Positions 34,516 to 43,699 of a stretch of 64,000 nt of DNA are shown here, piece after piece. The stretch spans positions 62,001 through 126,000 of the forward strand of contig JANQPA010000075.1 in NCBI GenBank assembly GCA_028285545.1. Reading direction: 5' to 3'. The translations under genes and the position numbers were made by a program. The DNA is from Saprospiraceae bacterium (lineage in GTDB: Bacteria; Bacteroidota; Bacteroidia; Chitinophagales; Saprospiraceae). Numbering within the stretch: position 1 is the first letter of the stretch; each line of letters opens with the position of its first letter. Under the pieces are notes generated by a model. It was not told the DNA's origin. It made no database searches and saw only the letters and a program-made list of their open reading frames with translations.

Positions 34516-35831
34516 TTCAGCCATTGATGGATGCCTTTGGCTGCCATTTTTCCATCATAAGCTGCATTGACCACTTCGGCTCCACCATTAATAGCATCTC
34601 CTCCGGAAAAATATTTTGAATTAGAAGTTTGAAATTGATTATTGACTTTAATTCGTTTTTTGTCATCGAGTTCCAATTCATTAATTAGAGATAAGAATTG
34701 GTCGTGCTTCGACTGGCCGGTGGCCATAATAACCAGGTCCGCGTCCAGTTCAAATTCGCTTCCTTCGATATATTCCAGCTTCCCATTGGAAGCTTTTGTT
34801 TTAATAAATTTTACTCCAGTGGCTTCTGAGTTTCCTAGGATTTCAACTGGCTGCGCATTAAAGATGGAATCAACACCGGCACTTATTGCAAGAGTATATT
34901 CAAAGCCATAGGCTCCCATTTTTTCTTTGGTTCTTCTGTAGACCAGGGTTACGGTATTGGCTCCCAGGCGAGCTGCTTGTGATGCTGCATCCATAGCCGT
35001 ATTACCTCCACCTATAACAACAACCTTAGCAGGTACCTTTAAAGCATGATGTTTTGCTCTTAATTCTTCAATAAACTCCACTGCCCCTACCACATTATTT
35101 TTTTCTTTTTTTGTTAAATCAAAGGTAGCCGTAGGCCCTAATCCGATTCCGAGGAAAATAGCGTCGTATTTTTTTTCTAAATCATCAACTTGCTTTTCAT
35201 TTTCTATAGAATGATTGCAAATAAAATTCAGGTTCAGTTGATTGGTCAAATAATTCAGTTCATCAAGTACCTCTTCATTCGTAATTTTATAAGCCGCCAC
35301 GCCGTGAATTGTCAGTCCAGTTGGTTTTTCTTTAGCCTCAAATATGTCCACCTGATACCCCATCGTTCTTAATTCACAAGCACAAGCAATTCCGGCAGGT
35401 CCAGAACCAATGATGGCAACTTTCCTTCCGTTATCTGTACCTATTTGAAAAAGAGGAGTGTTTTTTTCTATGGCATCATGAGTGGCAAAATTTTGTAGCC
35501 GACCTATTTGAATCGGAGGTGCATTCTGATGATTATAGACGCAAGCTCCCTCACAAAGCACGCCAGTAGGGCACACCTTCCCACAGGCATTGCCCAGCCA
35601 GTTAGCCTCAAAAATGGTTTTTGCAGATCCGGTCAGATTTTGAGTATGTATCTGCTTAATAAATAATGGGATATCAATACCCGTTGGACAAGCTGCTATG
35701 CAGGGCGCATCGTAACAATACAGGCACCGGGCACTTTCAAAATAAGCTTCTGTCGGGTTCATTAATGGCTTTTTCTGAGCAAAATTTTGCTCAAATTCGC
35801 TTTCATTAGTAGGTATATTGTATTCTGACAT
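34503..35831 (-). CDS. preT: NAD(P)-dependent dihydropyrimidine dehydrogenase subunit PreT
   Basis: The 442-residue protein passes electrons from NAD(P)H to PreA. It has an N-terminal Fe-S domain of the GltD type (CLYCYDAPCIAACPTGIDIP and GNACGKVCPTGVLCEGACV). A FAD-binding motif (KVAIIGSGPAGIACACELRT), a second nucleotide-binding motif (VVVIGGGNTAMDAASQAARL) and a C-terminal Gly-Gly-Asp FAD segment (YFSGGDAINGGAEVVNAAYD) follow. Located between PreA and the amidohydrolase gene in the same operon. Confidence 0.93.
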   Translation of the reverse strand: MSEYNIPTNESEFEQNFAQKKPLMNPTEAYFESARCLYCYDAPCIAACPTGIDIPLFIKQIHTQNLTGSAKTIFEANWLGNACGKVCPTGVLCEGACVYNHQNAPPIQIGRLQNFATHDAIEKNTPLFQIGTDNGRKVAIIGSGPAGIACACELRTMGYQVDIFEAKEKPTGLTIHGVAAYKITNEEVLDELNYLTNQLNLNFICNHSIENEKQVDDLEKKYDAIFLGIGLGPTATFDLTKKEKNNVVGAVEFIEELRAKHHALKVPAKVVVIGGGNTAMDAASQAARLGANTVTLVYRRTKEKMGAYGFEYTLAISAGVDSIFNAQPVEILGNSEATGVKFIKTKASNGKLEYIEGSEFELDADLVIMATGQSKHDQFLSLINELELDDKKRIKVNNQFQTSNSKYFSGGDAINGGAEVVNAAYDGKMAAKGIHQWLNGNE

Positions 35832-35861
35832 GGTTCTGGATTAAAAAAATGGAAACGGCAA

Positions 35862-36728
35862 TTACAGCTCTGTCAACCTTCCATAGGTTTCGGGTCTTCT
35901 GTCGCGAAAGAATTGCCAGGTCGACCTTACTTCATCGATAAGATCTAAATCGAATTCTGCAATCAGTAGCTCATCATCATACTCAGAAGCTTCCGCAAAT
36001 ATTTGTCCTCTGGGATCTACAAAATAAGAAGTCCCATAAAACCTACCCAGGTCCCATGGTTTTTCTTCGCCAACCCTATTAATACAGCCCATAAAATATC
36101 CATTCGCTGCAGCATGAGCGGGTTGCTCTAGTTTCCACAAATATTGAGAAAGGCCTGCTACGGTAGCAGAGGGATTATAGACAATTTCCGCTCCATTCAA
36201 GCCCAAAATTCTGGCGCCATCGGGAAAATGCCTGTCATAACAGATATAGACGCCAATTTTAGCATATTTGGTTTGAAAAACAGGGTATCCAAGATTGCCT
36301 GGTTTGAAGAAGAATTTTTCCCAAAAACCCGAAGTATGTGGAATGTGATTTTTACGATATTTCCCTAAATAACTTCCATCAGCATCAATTACTGCAGCCG
36401 TATTATATAGCACACCCGCCTGTTCTTTTTCATAAATAGGAACAATGATGACCATGTCATATTTTTTAGCGTAGACTTGCATTTTCTCGATGGTAGGACC
36501 AGGGATAGATTCAGCTGATTGATACCAGTTAGCATCCTGCCCCGGGCAGAAATAAGGGGTATTAAAGATTTCTTGCAAGCACAAAATTTGCACTCCTTTT
36601 CTTCCAGCTTCTTCAATAAAAGGAATATGCTTGTTATACATAGCCTCTACTATTTCCTCTATTGATCCTTCTCCTTCTGAAATAGGAAGACTCATCTGTA
36701 TTAATCCTGATTTGACAATTCTTGGCAT
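35862..36728 (-). CDS. Beta-ureidopropionase (nitrilase superfamily)
   Basis: This amidohydrolase would hydrolyse N-carbamoyl-beta-alanine to beta-alanine, CO2 and ammonia. The 288-residue nitrilase-fold protein shows the catalytic Glu-Lys-Cys set in context: CLQEIFNTPYF, GKYRKNHIPH and GVYICYDRHFPDGARIL. It also has the product-side segment GCINRVGEEKPWDLGRF. Other carbon-nitrogen hydrolases such as N-carbamoylputrescine amidase share the fold, but the pathway neighbours settle the role. It follows dihydropyrimidinase by 27 bp. Confidence 0.9.
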   Translation of the reverse strand: MPRIVKSGLIQMSLPISEGEGSIEEIVEAMYNKHIPFIEEAGRKGVQILCLQEIFNTPYFCPGQDANWYQSAESIPGPTIEKMQVYAKKYDMVIIVPIYEKEQAGVLYNTAAVIDADGSYLGKYRKNHIPHTSGFWEKFFFKPGNLGYPVFQTKYAKIGVYICYDRHFPDGARILGLNGAEIVYNPSATVAGLSQYLWKLEQPAHAAANGYFMGCINRVGEEKPWDLGRFYGTSYFVDPRGQIFAEASEYDDELLIAEFDLDLIDEVRSTWQFFRDRRPETYGRLTEL

Positions 36729-36755
36729 AGCAATTTTATTTTTATCATGTAAGTG

Positions 36756-38135
36756 CTAAATGGTTAAACTTGTCTTTCCACGCTTAATAAACTGACCAAA
36801 ACCAGGTTGTATTAAACATTCATCCTTTTCAATGGCCAGTTCTCCTCGTAACAAAACAGTTTCTACTTTACCAGTTAATTGAAATCCTTCGTAGGAGGAA
36901 TAATCGGCATTCATATGATGCCTAGTATGGGAAATGGTATGTTTAGTTTGAGGATTTAAAATGACCAGGTCAGCATCTGCACCGATCGATATAGTGCCTT
37001 TACGAGGATACATTCCGAATATTTTAGCTGCATTGGTGGAACTAAGTTCGACGTATTTGTTCAAGGAAATTCTTTTCTTATGAACTCCTTCAGAAAATAA
37101 TAATTCCATTCGGTGTTCAATGGCGGGGTGACCATTAGGAATTTTTGAAAAATCATCCTTCCCCATTTGTTTTTGTTCCCAGGTAAAAGGACAGTGATCT
37201 GTTCCCACCACCTGCACAAGACCTTGATTAATCCCGGACCAAAGAGCTTCCTGATCCTTCTTTTCTCTTAATGGAGGGCTCATCACCCATTTGGCGCCAT
37301 CCTCTCGTTCATAAAGGCTTGCATCCAAGGTGAGGTATTGAGTACAGGTTTCCACAAATAATTTTTGATTGCGCAGGGTACTTTTTCGGACGGCATTTAG
37401 TGCTCCTTCACAGGTCATATGAACGATGTAACCTGGGCAGGAAGTATAGTGAAGCATATCTGTAAACCGGGCAGAGGCTTCTGCTTCGGTAACTTCAGGC
37501 TGGGATAAGTAGTGATATAAAGGACTTAATTTGCCTTCTGACTTATTTTTTGCAATCAAACTATCAATCATATCTCCATTGGTGGCATGAACTGTAACGA
37601 TACCTCCATTTTCTTTTACCACCTTCATTAATTGAACCATTTGGCCATCGTCAATCATCAAAGCCCCTTTATAGGCCATAAAGGTTTTAAAGGAATTAAT
37701 ACCTTCCTGCTCAATCATATGGACCACTTCCTTTGCCACATTTTCATTAAAATCCGTAACAGCCATATGATAAGAATAATCACACAAAGCCTTACCAGAA
37801 GATCTGCCTTGCCAGGCTTTTAGAGCATTCATAAGACTATCGCCCTGAGTTTGCAGGACAAAATCTATTACCATGGTGGTTCCTCCAAAAAGAGCTGCTC
37901 TTGTTCCTGAGGTATAATCATCACTTGAAAAAGTGCCCATGAAGGGCATATCCAAATGTACATGGGGGTCAATACCCCCTGGAAGGATCAGTTTGTGCTG
38001 AGCATCAATAATTTTCGCTGCCTGATAGGAGAGGTTTTTGCCAATAGCTGCAATACTACCACCTTCAATGTATAGGTCTGCAAAATAATCTGATTCTGCC
38101 GTTACAATTCTTCCATTTTTAATGAGTACTGACAT
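36756..38135 (-). CDS. hydA: Dihydropyrimidinase
   Basis: It opens the dihydrouracil ring to N-carbamoyl-beta-alanine. The 459-residue cyclic amidohydrolase has the dinuclear metal site: GGIDPHVHLDMPF (HxH), the carbamylated Lys in NSFKTFMAYKG, later His in VTVHATNGD and HMTCEGALNAV, and the Asp in VGTDHCPFTWEQK. The C-terminal RKGTISIGADADLVI strand region is typical. The start overlaps the end of the NCS1 transporter gene by 17 bp, so translation is probably coupled. Confidence 0.93.
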   Translation of the reverse strand: MSVLIKNGRIVTAESDYFADLYIEGGSIAAIGKNLSYQAAKIIDAQHKLILPGGIDPHVHLDMPFMGTFSSDDYTSGTRAALFGGTTMVIDFVLQTQGDSLMNALKAWQGRSSGKALCDYSYHMAVTDFNENVAKEVVHMIEQEGINSFKTFMAYKGALMIDDGQMVQLMKVVKENGGIVTVHATNGDMIDSLIAKNKSEGKLSPLYHYLSQPEVTEAEASARFTDMLHYTSCPGYIVHMTCEGALNAVRKSTLRNQKLFVETCTQYLTLDASLYEREDGAKWVMSPPLREKKDQEALWSGINQGLVQVVGTDHCPFTWEQKQMGKDDFSKIPNGHPAIEHRMELLFSEGVHKKRISLNKYVELSSTNAAKIFGMYPRKGTISIGADADLVILNPQTKHTISHTRHHMNADYSSYEGFQLTGKVETVLLRGELAIEKDECLIQPGFGQFIKRGKTSLTI

Positions 38136-39807
38136 TGTTTTTTGATTTCATCAAAACATAATAAAGACCAAATGAAGTAATAAATCCTGTAAACCAGGAT
38201 AGCTTATAAAGAGCATCCAAAGAAGGGATAAAGTATCCGATTATCGCTACAAAAACTCCTAGGATCAGGGCCGCCATCGCCGCCATATTAAAACCTGAAG
38301 AATAATTGAATATTCCATGTTCTTTGTATAGTTCCTCAAGATTCAGATTCATTTTTCTAATGGCATAATAATCAGCCAGCATAATGCCCAAAACAGGTCC
38401 AAGAAGGCCGCTAACAAAAATTAAAATATTACTGATCTCATCCATAAGGTACCAAGGACAAATTAGAATGCCAATAATACCTGTAATAAAGCCTCCTCTT
38501 GTAAAGGATATTTTCTTTGGATATAAATTAGAAAATGCATTGGCCGGTGCAATTACGTTAGCGGCAATATTGGTACTTAAGGTGGCAATGACCATAAAAA
38601 CCTGAGAAACCACTACCACCATCGGGTTATCAAATTTAGCCAATAAAGAAACAGGATCCCATGGAGCCTGATGCCCAATGAGTATATCATTAAAGATGAT
38701 AACTGCTCCACAGGTCACAAAAATACCTACAAAAGAATACAACATCATGGTGCCCGGCAATCCAATGAACTGACCCCAAACCTGCTCCCTCTGTGTGGAG
38801 GCATATCTGGTAATATCGGCAATACTTAAGGACATTGTTGCCCAGAAACCGACCATAATGGTTAACCAAAGAATATAATCCCAGATTTTGGACGTAGTAG
38901 GAGCGCTTGACGCTGCGAGTGTTAATTCCACTCGACTGCTTTCTACATAACCACCGTCTGTGTTTTTTCTTAGTTGTATTTCGGAAGGAGAGGTAATGGC
39001 CCCCAGCACTATTGGGCTAAGCTGGACTGGATTCCAATCACTTTCCTGGCCTTCTGTAATCAATCGGTACTCATCCGCTTTGGGCTGACCCTCCTGATCC
39101 AGAGCCGGGTTAATTATCAACGTTATTTCATTATTAGACTCTTGAAGGGACGGTCCGGCTAAATACTTACTCTGATCAAGCACATTAGAAAAACCGCCGC
39201 CATTTGTAGCGGCCCAAATGATTAATAATAATCCAATTAAAATCAAAATAGGTGCTGAATATTGTTCTAAAAACTTAATGCTTTCGGTGCCTTTCCAGAT
39301 AAAATACATATTGATACACCAAAAAACAGCAAAGCCAAGGAATTGTCCAATGGAAAGGCCCTCAGGTGTTTCAGCTCCGGTAAGAGCATTAAAAATGGCA
39401 TAGATAGCTAATCCACCAATCCATGTTTGAATGCCAAACCATCCACAAGCCACAATAGCCCTTACAATGGCAGGAAGATGAATACCCCGGATTCCAAATG
39501 AAGAACGGCCAATAACTGGAAAAGGAATACCATATTTTACTCCGGCATGACCATTTAACACCATAGGGATGGTAATAATCAGGTTGGCTACTCCAATAAT
39601 GATGAGGGATTCTAACCAAGTCATCCCGCTTCCAATCATATAGGAAGCCAACAAATAAGTAGGGATACATACAGCCATTCCAACCCACAGGGCAGCCAAT
39701 GACCACATAGACCAGGTTCTTTGACTTGGAGGAGTAGGTGCCAGATCTTCACTATAGAGCTTGGAACCCGAAATGTCTTCTTTTAAGGTAACAATATCTT
39801 CTTTCAT
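38119..39807 (-). CDS. NCS1 family nucleobase:cation symporter with periplasmic-loop insert
   Basis: The 562-residue protein has twelve predicted helices. Its N-terminal half is conserved (SMWSLAALWVGMAVCIPTYL and GIPFPVIGRSSFGIRG) and the second half has FWATMSLSIADITRYASTQR. It likely imports uracil, thymine, or dihydropyrimidines with Na+ or H+ (inference from operon). Compared with usual NCS1 carriers of about 480-500 residues it carries an insert at about residues 217-305, between two helices, that is beta-rich and polar (EITLIINPALDQEGQPKADE). Overlaps the transaminase gene by 4 bp and dihydropyrimidinase by 17 bp. Confidence 0.88.
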   Translation of the reverse strand: MKEDIVTLKEDISGSKLYSEDLAPTPPSQRTWSMWSLAALWVGMAVCIPTYLLASYMIGSGMTWLESLIIIGVANLIITIPMVLNGHAGVKYGIPFPVIGRSSFGIRGIHLPAIVRAIVACGWFGIQTWIGGLAIYAIFNALTGAETPEGLSIGQFLGFAVFWCINMYFIWKGTESIKFLEQYSAPILILIGLLLIIWAATNGGGFSNVLDQSKYLAGPSLQESNNEITLIINPALDQEGQPKADEYRLITEGQESDWNPVQLSPIVLGAITSPSEIQLRKNTDGGYVESSRVELTLAASSAPTTSKIWDYILWLTIMVGFWATMSLSIADITRYASTQREQVWGQFIGLPGTMMLYSFVGIFVTCGAVIIFNDILIGHQAPWDPVSLLAKFDNPMVVVVSQVFMVIATLSTNIAANVIAPANAFSNLYPKKISFTRGGFITGIIGILICPWYLMDEISNILIFVSGLLGPVLGIMLADYYAIRKMNLNLEELYKEHGIFNYSSGFNMAAMAALILGVFVAIIGYFIPSLDALYKLSWFTGFITSFGLYYVLMKSKNNVSTH

Positions 39808-41150
39808 GATTCCCGGTAGTATTCATCTGCAATTTCAATGGCCTTAGATATTATTTCTAAGCCCTCATCAATTTGTGTTTCTGTAATACAAAGAGGAGGA
39901 GCAATAAAAATAAAGTTCCATTTAACGAAGGTAAACATGCCCTGCTCTCTAATTTTAGAAATAATTTTCAGGCATGGCTCCAATTCAGATGGTTTCGCAT
40001 TCCAAGGCACAAGAGGTTCTTTGGTCTCCCTGTTTTTCACTAATTCAATACAGCCTAATAGGCCCGTATTGCGAACGTCTCCAATGGAAGGATGCTTTGA
40101 TCGCAGTTTTTCTAAAGCTGAATCCATGTATTTACCTAGTTTCTCTGCATTTTCAACCATATTCTCCTCTTCCATGATCAAGATATTTTCTACTCCAGCT
40201 GCACAAGCCACTGCATGAGCAGAATAAGTTAATCCTATGGTAAGATGAGCATCATTGAAGTGCTCGGCGATTTTATCTGTAACAACCGCACCACCCAAGG
40301 GCAAATAACCTGAGGTTAATCCTTTGGCAATGGCCATGATATCTGGAGTAACATCATGATGATCGACTCCAAACCATTTTCCGGTCCGACCAAAACCACT
40401 CATTACCTCATCAGCTATTAGTAATATGCCATACTGATCTGCAATTCTTTTTACTTCCCTTAAATAAAAGGGAGGAAATTTAATGCACCCGGAGGTTCCT
40501 GATTCTCCTTCCATGATGATGGCAGCAATACTTTCCGGCTTTTCATATTTAATCACTTGCTCCAGGTTTCTGATAGCCATTTCCCCACATTCCTCGATTG
40601 ATGAAGTATTCCATGGGCAGCGATAGAAATAGGGATTTTCAACATGCAAAAAATTGGGAGCCGCATTCCAGTCCATGGCATGTCTGCGAGGATCTCCACC
40701 GGCAGACATAGCACCGTAGGTAGCTCCATGGTAAGACCTGTATTGGCTTATCACCTTTGGTCTTCCGGTGTATATCCGAGCAATTTTAATAGCATTTTCT
40801 ATGGCTTCTGCTCCACCTAGTGTAAAAAAGGTTTTGCGGAGTGTACCTGGTGTTATTTGGGCAATTTTTTTGCCAAGCGCTCCTCTGGCTTCCGTGGCAG
40901 CACCAGGATAGACATAACTAAATGCTTTCATTTGCCGTGCTACCGCTTCTGCTATCCGGGGATTGCCGTGCCCAATATTGACGTTCATCAACTGAGAGGA
41001 GAAGTCCAGGTATTTTTTACCCGCTCGATCCCATAGATAGACTCCTTTTGCATTAACTATATCAAGAGGTTTTAGTCCCCCTTGTTTAGACCAGGAGAAT
41101 AAGGTATAATCGAGATTATCTTGGAGGATATTATTTTTTGTAGATATCAT
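39804..41150 (-). CDS. Class III aminotransferase, probable beta-alanine or beta-aminoisobutyrate transaminase
   Basis: I used the ATG at 41150; the longer frame begins with TTG. The 448-residue PLP enzyme is full length: MNVNIGHGNPRIAEAVARQM, FFTLGGAEAIENAIKIARIY, the substrate-binding LLIADEVMSGFGRTGKWFG, and the Schiff-base lysine in DIMAIAKGLTSGYLPLGG. It transfers the amino group from beta-alanine or beta-aminoisobutyrate to pyruvate or 2-oxoglutarate, yielding malonate semialdehyde or methylmalonate semialdehyde. Substrate choice is inferred from the operon, since other omega-amino acid transaminases look the same. Confidence 0.88.
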   Translation of the reverse strand: MISTKNNILQDNLDYTLFSWSKQGGLKPLDIVNAKGVYLWDRAGKKYLDFSSQLMNVNIGHGNPRIAEAVARQMKAFSYVYPGAATEARGALGKKIAQITPGTLRKTFFTLGGAEAIENAIKIARIYTGRPKVISQYRSYHGATYGAMSAGGDPRRHAMDWNAAPNFLHVENPYFYRCPWNTSSIEECGEMAIRNLEQVIKYEKPESIAAIIMEGESGTSGCIKFPPFYLREVKRIADQYGILLIADEVMSGFGRTGKWFGVDHHDVTPDIMAIAKGLTSGYLPLGGAVVTDKIAEHFNDAHLTIGLTYSAHAVACAAGVENILIMEEENMVENAEKLGKYMDSALEKLRSKHPSIGDVRNTGLLGCIELVKNRETKEPLVPWNAKPSELEPCLKIISKIREQGMFTFVKWNFIFIAPPLCITETQIDEGLEIISKAIEIADEYYRES

Positions 41151-41381
41151 GTTAGTTTTTTTCAAATTCTTTCTCCTAACTAAGGAAAGTTACTAAAGAG
41201 AGGTACATTGAATAGTTATAATTGTTAATCTTTTTTCTGACACAGATTTCGTACACAGGCTGTTACTCCTACCTCCACTTTTGTTTCGGCAGGCAGGGAC
41301 TTTCACTGTTTTAGTTGATACTGAATAAAACTCATTCTTATTATTATAACTAATTGATATACGCATGCAAAGCAACATGAA

Positions 41382-42839
41382 TTAACTCATCCAGTCACGC
41401 TTGTCTTCTGGATTCCATTTAGCAGTCGTTTTTTTATTTTGAGTCCAAAATTCTATAGAGCTTTTGCCTGTAATATCTCCGACCCCAAATTTGGATTCAT
41501 TCCATCCTCCAAATGAAAAGGGCTCGCGAGGCACCGGTACGCCTATATTCACTCCTATCATGCCAGCACTTGCGCCTTTGATAACTCTATTAGCCAATCC
41601 GCCACTCTGAGTGAAAACGGCAGCCGCATTACCATAATTGGAAGCATTTTCAATCTGAATCGCTTCATCCAGATCCTTGGCCCTAATTATGGAAATGACC
41701 GGTCCAAATATTTCTTCTTTAGCAACTGCCATATCTGGTTTTACATGGTCTATAATGGTCGGCCCCACATAAAACCCATCTTCTTTACCTGGAACAGTAG
41801 CATTTCTACCATCTAATAATATTTTAGCTCCTTGTTTTTCAGCTTCAGATATGTACCCTTCAATTCTTTCTTTGGCTTCTTTGCTGATAACGGAGCCAAG
41901 GTTCTCTCCAGGGATGATTGTTTTTGCTTCTTCCACCATTTTGTCAATAATGTGCTGAACCCTATCTACTCCTACCATAACAGAAGCAGCCATACATCTT
42001 TGGCCGGCACAGCCTGCCATGGAAGCCACCACATTATTGGCCGTCATATCCGAGTTGGCATCTGGTAATACCAATAAATGATTTTTGGCACCTCCAAGTG
42101 CAACGCAGCGCTGCAGGTTTGAACTTGCTCGTTTATATACTATTTTTGCTACTCTAGTAGAACCCACAAACGAAGTTGCTTTGATATCCGGGTGGTCACA
42201 AATGCTTTCAACCACCTCTTTCCCGCCATTGATCACATTAAATACGCCATCTGGCAAACCAGCTTCTTTTAATAATTCTGCCATTTTTAAGGCACTTAAG
42301 GGGACGAGTTCTGATGGCTTGAGTATGACCGTGTTACCTAGTACCAAAGCGTTGGGGGCAGTCCAATGTGGCACCATATTAGGGAAATTAAAAGGAGTTA
42401 TGCAAGCCACTACCCCAAGGGGTTTACGCTCAATCCGGCATTCCACTCCTTTACTGACTTCTTGAATTTCGTTGGTGACGATTTGAGGCATGGATACTGC
42501 AAATTCGCACAGTTCTATACTTTTGAGTACTTCTGCTTTGGACTCTTCAATGGTTTTTCCATTTTCGATATGAACCAATTCGGTAAGCTCTTCAATATTT
42601 TGTTGTAGTAGTGTTCGATAGCGGAAAAAAAATTGGACCCGTTCTTTCATGGTAAGAGAGGACCAGCCTAAAAAAGCTTTTTTGGCCGCTGCTACGGCCC
42701 GATCTAAATCCTCACGAGTACTCAATGGTAATGAAGATATTTTCTGCCCATTAATTGGAGAAATGACATCCATCAAGGCCTGCTCTCCATTCACCTTCTT
42801 ACCATCTATAAAATTCATTACTTTTTGCAGTGGTACCAT
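41382..42839 (-). CDS. mmsA: CoA-acylating methylmalonate-semialdehyde dehydrogenase
   Basis: The 485-residue aldehyde dehydrogenase converts malonate or methylmalonate semialdehyde, NAD+ and CoA to acetyl-CoA or propionyl-CoA with loss of CO2. Family marks: PFNFPNMVPHWTAPNALVLG, TSFVGSTRVAKIVYKR, catalytic Cys in MAGCAGQRCMAASVMVG, and KEEIFGPVISI. It lacks the usual active-site glutamate context of non-acylating ALDHs, as MmsA does. It is the first gene of the pyrimidine operon; a 231-bp spacer separates it from the transaminase gene. A promoter-like element lies just upstream. Confidence 0.92.
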   Translation of the reverse strand: MVPLQKVMNFIDGKKVNGEQALMDVISPINGQKISSLPLSTREDLDRAVAAAKKAFLGWSSLTMKERVQFFFRYRTLLQQNIEELTELVHIENGKTIEESKAEVLKSIELCEFAVSMPQIVTNEIQEVSKGVECRIERKPLGVVACITPFNFPNMVPHWTAPNALVLGNTVILKPSELVPLSALKMAELLKEAGLPDGVFNVINGGKEVVESICDHPDIKATSFVGSTRVAKIVYKRASSNLQRCVALGGAKNHLLVLPDANSDMTANNVVASMAGCAGQRCMAASVMVGVDRVQHIIDKMVEEAKTIIPGENLGSVISKEAKERIEGYISEAEKQGAKILLDGRNATVPGKEDGFYVGPTIIDHVKPDMAVAKEEIFGPVISIIRAKDLDEAIQIENASNYGNAAAVFTQSGGLANRVIKGASAGMIGVNIGVPVPREPFSFGGWNESKFGVGDITGKSSIEFWTQNKKTTAKWNPEDKRDWMS

Positions 42840-42868
42840 GTCAAATTAGTTTTTGGTGTACATCTAAA

Positions 42869-42876
42869 CAAATATA
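42869..42876 (-). promoter_or_regulatory. Bacteroidota -7 element upstream of mmsA
   Basis: On the minus strand this reads TATATTTG, a match to the Bacteroidota TAnnTTTG -7 consensus, 30 bp ahead of the mmsA start. A clear -33 TTG element at the expected 19-21 bp distance was not found, so support is weak. Confidence 0.35.
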
Positions 42877-42985
42877 CCGTTTCGAAGTACGATTAAAAAA
42901 TTTATGTTTAGATCAGTTGATAATTATACACTAATATTTTGACAAATACCAAAATTGCGGATTAATAAGATTGGAAAGAGTAGTT

Positions 42986-43699
42986 TTACCTCCTCAACAT
43001 CCGCTCCTCAATCACCTTCATCACCTCGCTGGCATAAGCCCTGCCAAGCGGCAGGTTGATACCTCCTACTTTGACATGATTATTCTCAAGAGATTCAATC
43101 TTTGAAAAATTAACAAGATAAGACCGATGAATCATTAAAAAAATATCTTTCGGCAATTGAGTCCTCAAACCTTTTAAAGTAAGATAGGCAACCAGTTTTT
43201 TGTTTGGAAAAACAATCGATACATAATTTCCAGTGCTTTCTATGAATAAGATTTCAGAAAGCTTAATCTTTTCTATTTTTTTCTCAGATCTGACAAAAAG
43301 AAAATCTGAACCAGTTACCTCATTCGCTTGCTTTTTTATCTTTATAAAACTCCTGGCTTTTTGAATGGCTTTCATAAATCGTGCAAAGGAAATGGGTTTA
43401 AGCAAGTAGTCAATCACATTCAGTGCATATCCCTCTAAAGCATATTCTGAATAGGCAGTCGTTAAGATCACCAAGGGTTTTACTTGACAAGTCCTTAGAA
43501 AATCCAATCCTGTCATTTTTGGCATTTCAATATCCAAAAACATAATATCAGTTTCATTGTTTCTGAGAAAGGCTTCCGCTTTAATGGCACTTTCAAATTC
43601 GCCAGCCAAATCCAGGTAATCAATTTGCTCAATAAATTCTCTAAGAATCTTTCTGGCAATGGGTTCATCCTCTACAATTATACAAGACATCTTTTTCAT
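42986..43699 (-). CDS. LytTR-type response regulator
   Basis: The 237-residue protein has a receiver domain (MSCIIVEDEPIARKILREFI; phosphoacceptor Asp in DIMFLDIEMPKMTGLDFL) and a C-terminal LytTR DNA-binding domain (about 130-235, IKLSEILFIESTGNYVSIVF and DIFLMIHRSYLVNFSKIES). Its start overlaps the partner kinase gene by 4 bp, so the two form a two-component pair. Target promoters are not visible in the window. Confidence 0.92.
   Translation of the reverse strand: MKKMSCIIVEDEPIARKILREFIEQIDYLDLAGEFESAIKAEAFLRNNETDIMFLDIEMPKMTGLDFLRTCQVKPLVILTTAYSEYALEGYALNVIDYLLKPISFARFMKAIQKARSFIKIKKQANEVTGSDFLFVRSEKKIEKIKLSEILFIESTGNYVSIVFPNKKLVAYLTLKGLRTQLPKDIFLMIHRSYLVNFSKIESLENNHVKVGGINLPLGRAYASEVMKVIEERMLRR

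Noticed and set aside
41193-41378. 61-residue minus-strand ORF between the transaminase and mmsA
   Set aside because: No recognisable domain or start context and poor codon pattern; treated as spacer in the pyrimidine operon.
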